From assembly GCA_022828595.1 (NCBI GenBank), contig JAKGHH010000004.1:86146270-86210269 (forward strand): 64,000 nt of DNA, written 5' to 3'. The notes beneath the pieces are model-generated. The model was not told where the DNA came from, ran no database searches, and was given only the letters and a program-made list of their open reading frames with translations. The translations under genes were made by a program, and so were the position numbers. Within the stretch, counting starts at the first letter, position 1. Each line of letters opens with the position of its first letter. Positions 58,801 through 64,000 of this stretch are shown piece by piece. This DNA is from Nelumbo lutea (taxonomy: Eukaryota; Streptophyta; Magnoliopsida; Proteales; Nelumbonaceae).

Positions 58801-59188
58801 AAGACGGTGAAGAAGGAAGAAAAAGAAAGGTGAAGGATAAAATTGAATTGTTCAAAAAATAATATATCACATGTGACTGAATATTAATGGATCCTAAGGT
58901 AGAGTTAGTCAATTGTCACTAGCATTAAACAATAATCAAGAAGTAAGGATATAGTTAGTCAATTGTAAGTAACATTAGACAATAATCAAAGGTAATTTAA
59001 GAAATTTATCATTTGAAGTATTGTACTGACGGTTGACAATTAATCAAGGCCAATTTTGTAACCTTAACGGTATCTATGCGAATCAGTGACGGAAGAGAGG
59101 TTTTTATCGAGTTTTATTATTAAAGTAAAACTAGAGAGGAGGTTTTTATGATTGTTTCTAACTTGATGGGAGGTTTTTGTATTTACCC
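55877..59188. repeat. 3.3-kb region bounded by inverted related arms
   Basis: The left arm (55,877 to about 56,035) begins GGTAAAACATAAACG and contains GACAATCATAAAAAC, TAGTTTTATTTTA and CGAAATTGCCCC. The reverse complement of the right arm (about 59,045-59,188) begins GGTAAATACAAAAACC and has AACAATCATAAAAACC, TAGTTTTACTTTA and ACAAAATTGGCC in the same order. Either one large non-autonomous element or two separate inverted copies. No transposase is seen; there are several CT-rich blocks (57,300-57,420, 58,020-58,150) and a roughly 56-bp tandem repeat with TAGTCAATTGT at 58,907 and 58,957. Confidence 0.45.
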
Positions 59189-59528
59189 TTACAAACATCA
59201 AATTATCGCATATCGCATATCGCATCTCCGTAATATTCCCCAATTTCATCTTCCATCTTTCTGCCAAAAGAAAAGATTTTTTCATCTTCAACGAGTCCAT
59301 CTAAATCGCACCGATTAGAAGCCTTTTAATCCGTTTTTTTTTACATTCTTTGTCGATCTTCCATGAATTTATCGTTTCGATCCACATCTATTCTCTGAAA
59401 ACTATCTCCTGTAGTTGTCGCAGTAGGAGGAGAGGGAGCTAGCTGTTTCTCTGACGCTTCAAAGCCCTAATCCATCTTTTTTTCGTTATTTTTTTGCAAA
59501 CGCATCTGCAAGATTTTAAAGAGGAATT
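59189..59528 (+). other. XRN4 promoter / 5' UTR region
   Basis: Non-coding. CAAAGCCCTAATCC at about 59,459 is a leader-type motif; a T-rich stretch runs up to the start codon. No TATA box assigned. Confidence 0.4.
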
Positions 59529-63025
<3,497 letters not shown>

Positions 63026-64000
63026 GTAATCCCTCAGATTTATCTTGTGGTACTGTTGCAGCTTATATTTCCATCTTTTAAATGGCATAAACTGTGATTA
63101 AGATTTAATTTGCAGTTATTTACTGTAAACAATGTTATGCTTATTTATTATTCTTTATCTCCTTTCTCTTAATTTTTCCAGAAGGGAATTGAATTGTAAA
63201 AACTAATACCTGCCCCAACTAGACAATCACAACCAAATCATCATTTCTTGTAGCTCCTTGATTTAGATCAGGATGAGCACTAAAATAAATGTTATTAAAT
63301 AAAGAAATTATTGAAACTCTCTTACAATAAACTATATTACCAGGGTACATTTTGCTTAAGCATATCCCATGCCCATGGTTCGCAATGTCCTTTAAATTTT
63401 CTTTGGTTGTTTTGTAAAATTTTCAGTTTTTGTTATACTTTTGCACTATTTCAAAATTTTCCACTTCTTGAAGTTTTCTTTGAACTAGGGTGTCAGATAA
63501 ATTAGGGTTGATATTCATCTTCAAAGAAGAATTAGCCAATTAGGGTGTTGCAGTGATTTAAAAGGCACGCCTAGGCGTACAGGCAAGGCGCATTTTAGGG
63601 TAGTTGCCTCGCCCAGGTCCTAGGTGCAGCCCTTTCAAAAGGCGCATGCCTGGTGTGCCTAGGCATGCGCCTTTTGAAAATTTGGTGCTTTTTTGCTTTC
63701 TTTGAGTCTAGTGGTTTTTGAGAACCCCTTATTTGGTAATGTTGTTCATTCATTCATCCTAAAAAAAATCTTCTTAAAAAGCAATTAAAACTATAAAATC
63801 ATTATTTTTTTTTTGTGTGAGAACTAATTTAAGACTTTAACATGGACTTTTTGAGCTTGCTTCGAGGGGTGTGGCACAAGGCGGCTCGTAGAATCTAGAA
63901 TGTAATATGTTTTACATCACATTAGCAACGTGAAGTAATGCAATTGAGAAAAAAAAAGAGATTGTGGGTTTTACATGCTTGAAGATGTTTTATTTGTTGA
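63026..64000 (+). other. XRN4 intron 9 (to window edge) with repeat
   Basis: No further XRN4 exon was recognised in the last 975 bases, so this is intron. From about 63,555 a dispersed plant repeat with AAAAGGCACGCCTAGGCG and a 19-bp perfect hairpin occupies it. Confidence 0.6.
63633..63679. repeat. Perfect 19-bp hairpin in XRN4 intron 9
   Basis: TTTCAAAAGGCGCATGCCT (63,633-63,651) is the exact reverse complement of AGGCATGCGCCTTTTGAAA (63,661-63,679), separated by 9 bases. It belongs to the AGGCGCGCCTAGGCG-type repeat. Confidence 0.85.

Overview
This window is nuclear DNA of a flowering plant, probably a dicot. It is mostly non-coding and AT-rich. It has GT-AG introns, plant retrotransposon lineages and four recognisable genes: a plant-type WNK kinase, cytosolic ribosomal protein S18, a chloroplast-lumen photosystem II assembly factor, and an XRN4-like exoribonuclease. 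I cannot name the species from the sequence. All gene models below were built by reading frames across splice sites by eye, and each keeps phase from start to stop (or to the window edge).

Layout. 1-5.5 kb: no cellular gene. It holds small DNA-transposon derivatives and a terminal-inverted-repeat element that carries a broken fragment of a DUF26 (cysteine-rich secreted or receptor-kinase ectodomain) gene. 5.5-10.6 kb: a decayed Ty1/copia element (LTR, primer site, gag, protease, integrase) with a truncated Ty3/gypsy Tat element nested in its integrase. 10.6-17.3 kb: intergenic DNA with several MITEs. 17,366-20,441 (+): complete seven-exon WNK kinase. 21-24.2 kb: AT-rich degenerate repeats. 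24,236-34,942: a full-length but dead Ty3/gypsy Tat element (10.7 kb, 5-bp target duplication). It has both RNase H domains and a spliceable extra gene on its antisense strand. 35-38.5 kb: LINE relic, MITE relic and a 1.9-kb inverted-repeat element with a perfect 307-bp tandem duplication.

39,383-42,187 (-): RPS18, four exons, the first coding exon being only the ATG. 43,382-46,304 (+): PSB27-H2/LPA19, three exons, with a 541-bp solo LTR in intron 1. These two genes are head-to-head about 1.2 kb apart. 46.3-55.9 kb: intergenic, with a tRNA-derived SINE, MITEs, two LINE fragments and a likely large gypsy LTR. 55.9-59.2 kb: a 3.3-kb stretch bounded by inverted, related sequences. 59,529 to the right edge (+): first nine exons of XRN4, continuing outside the window.

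The four cellular genes are unrelated housekeeping or signalling genes and do not form a pathway. The most notable material is in the mobile DNA: the antisense gene of the Tat element, the gene-fragment-carrying TIR element, the asymmetric LTR duplication, and a dense set of hAT-like and Tourist-like MITEs, several inside introns of the housekeeping genes.
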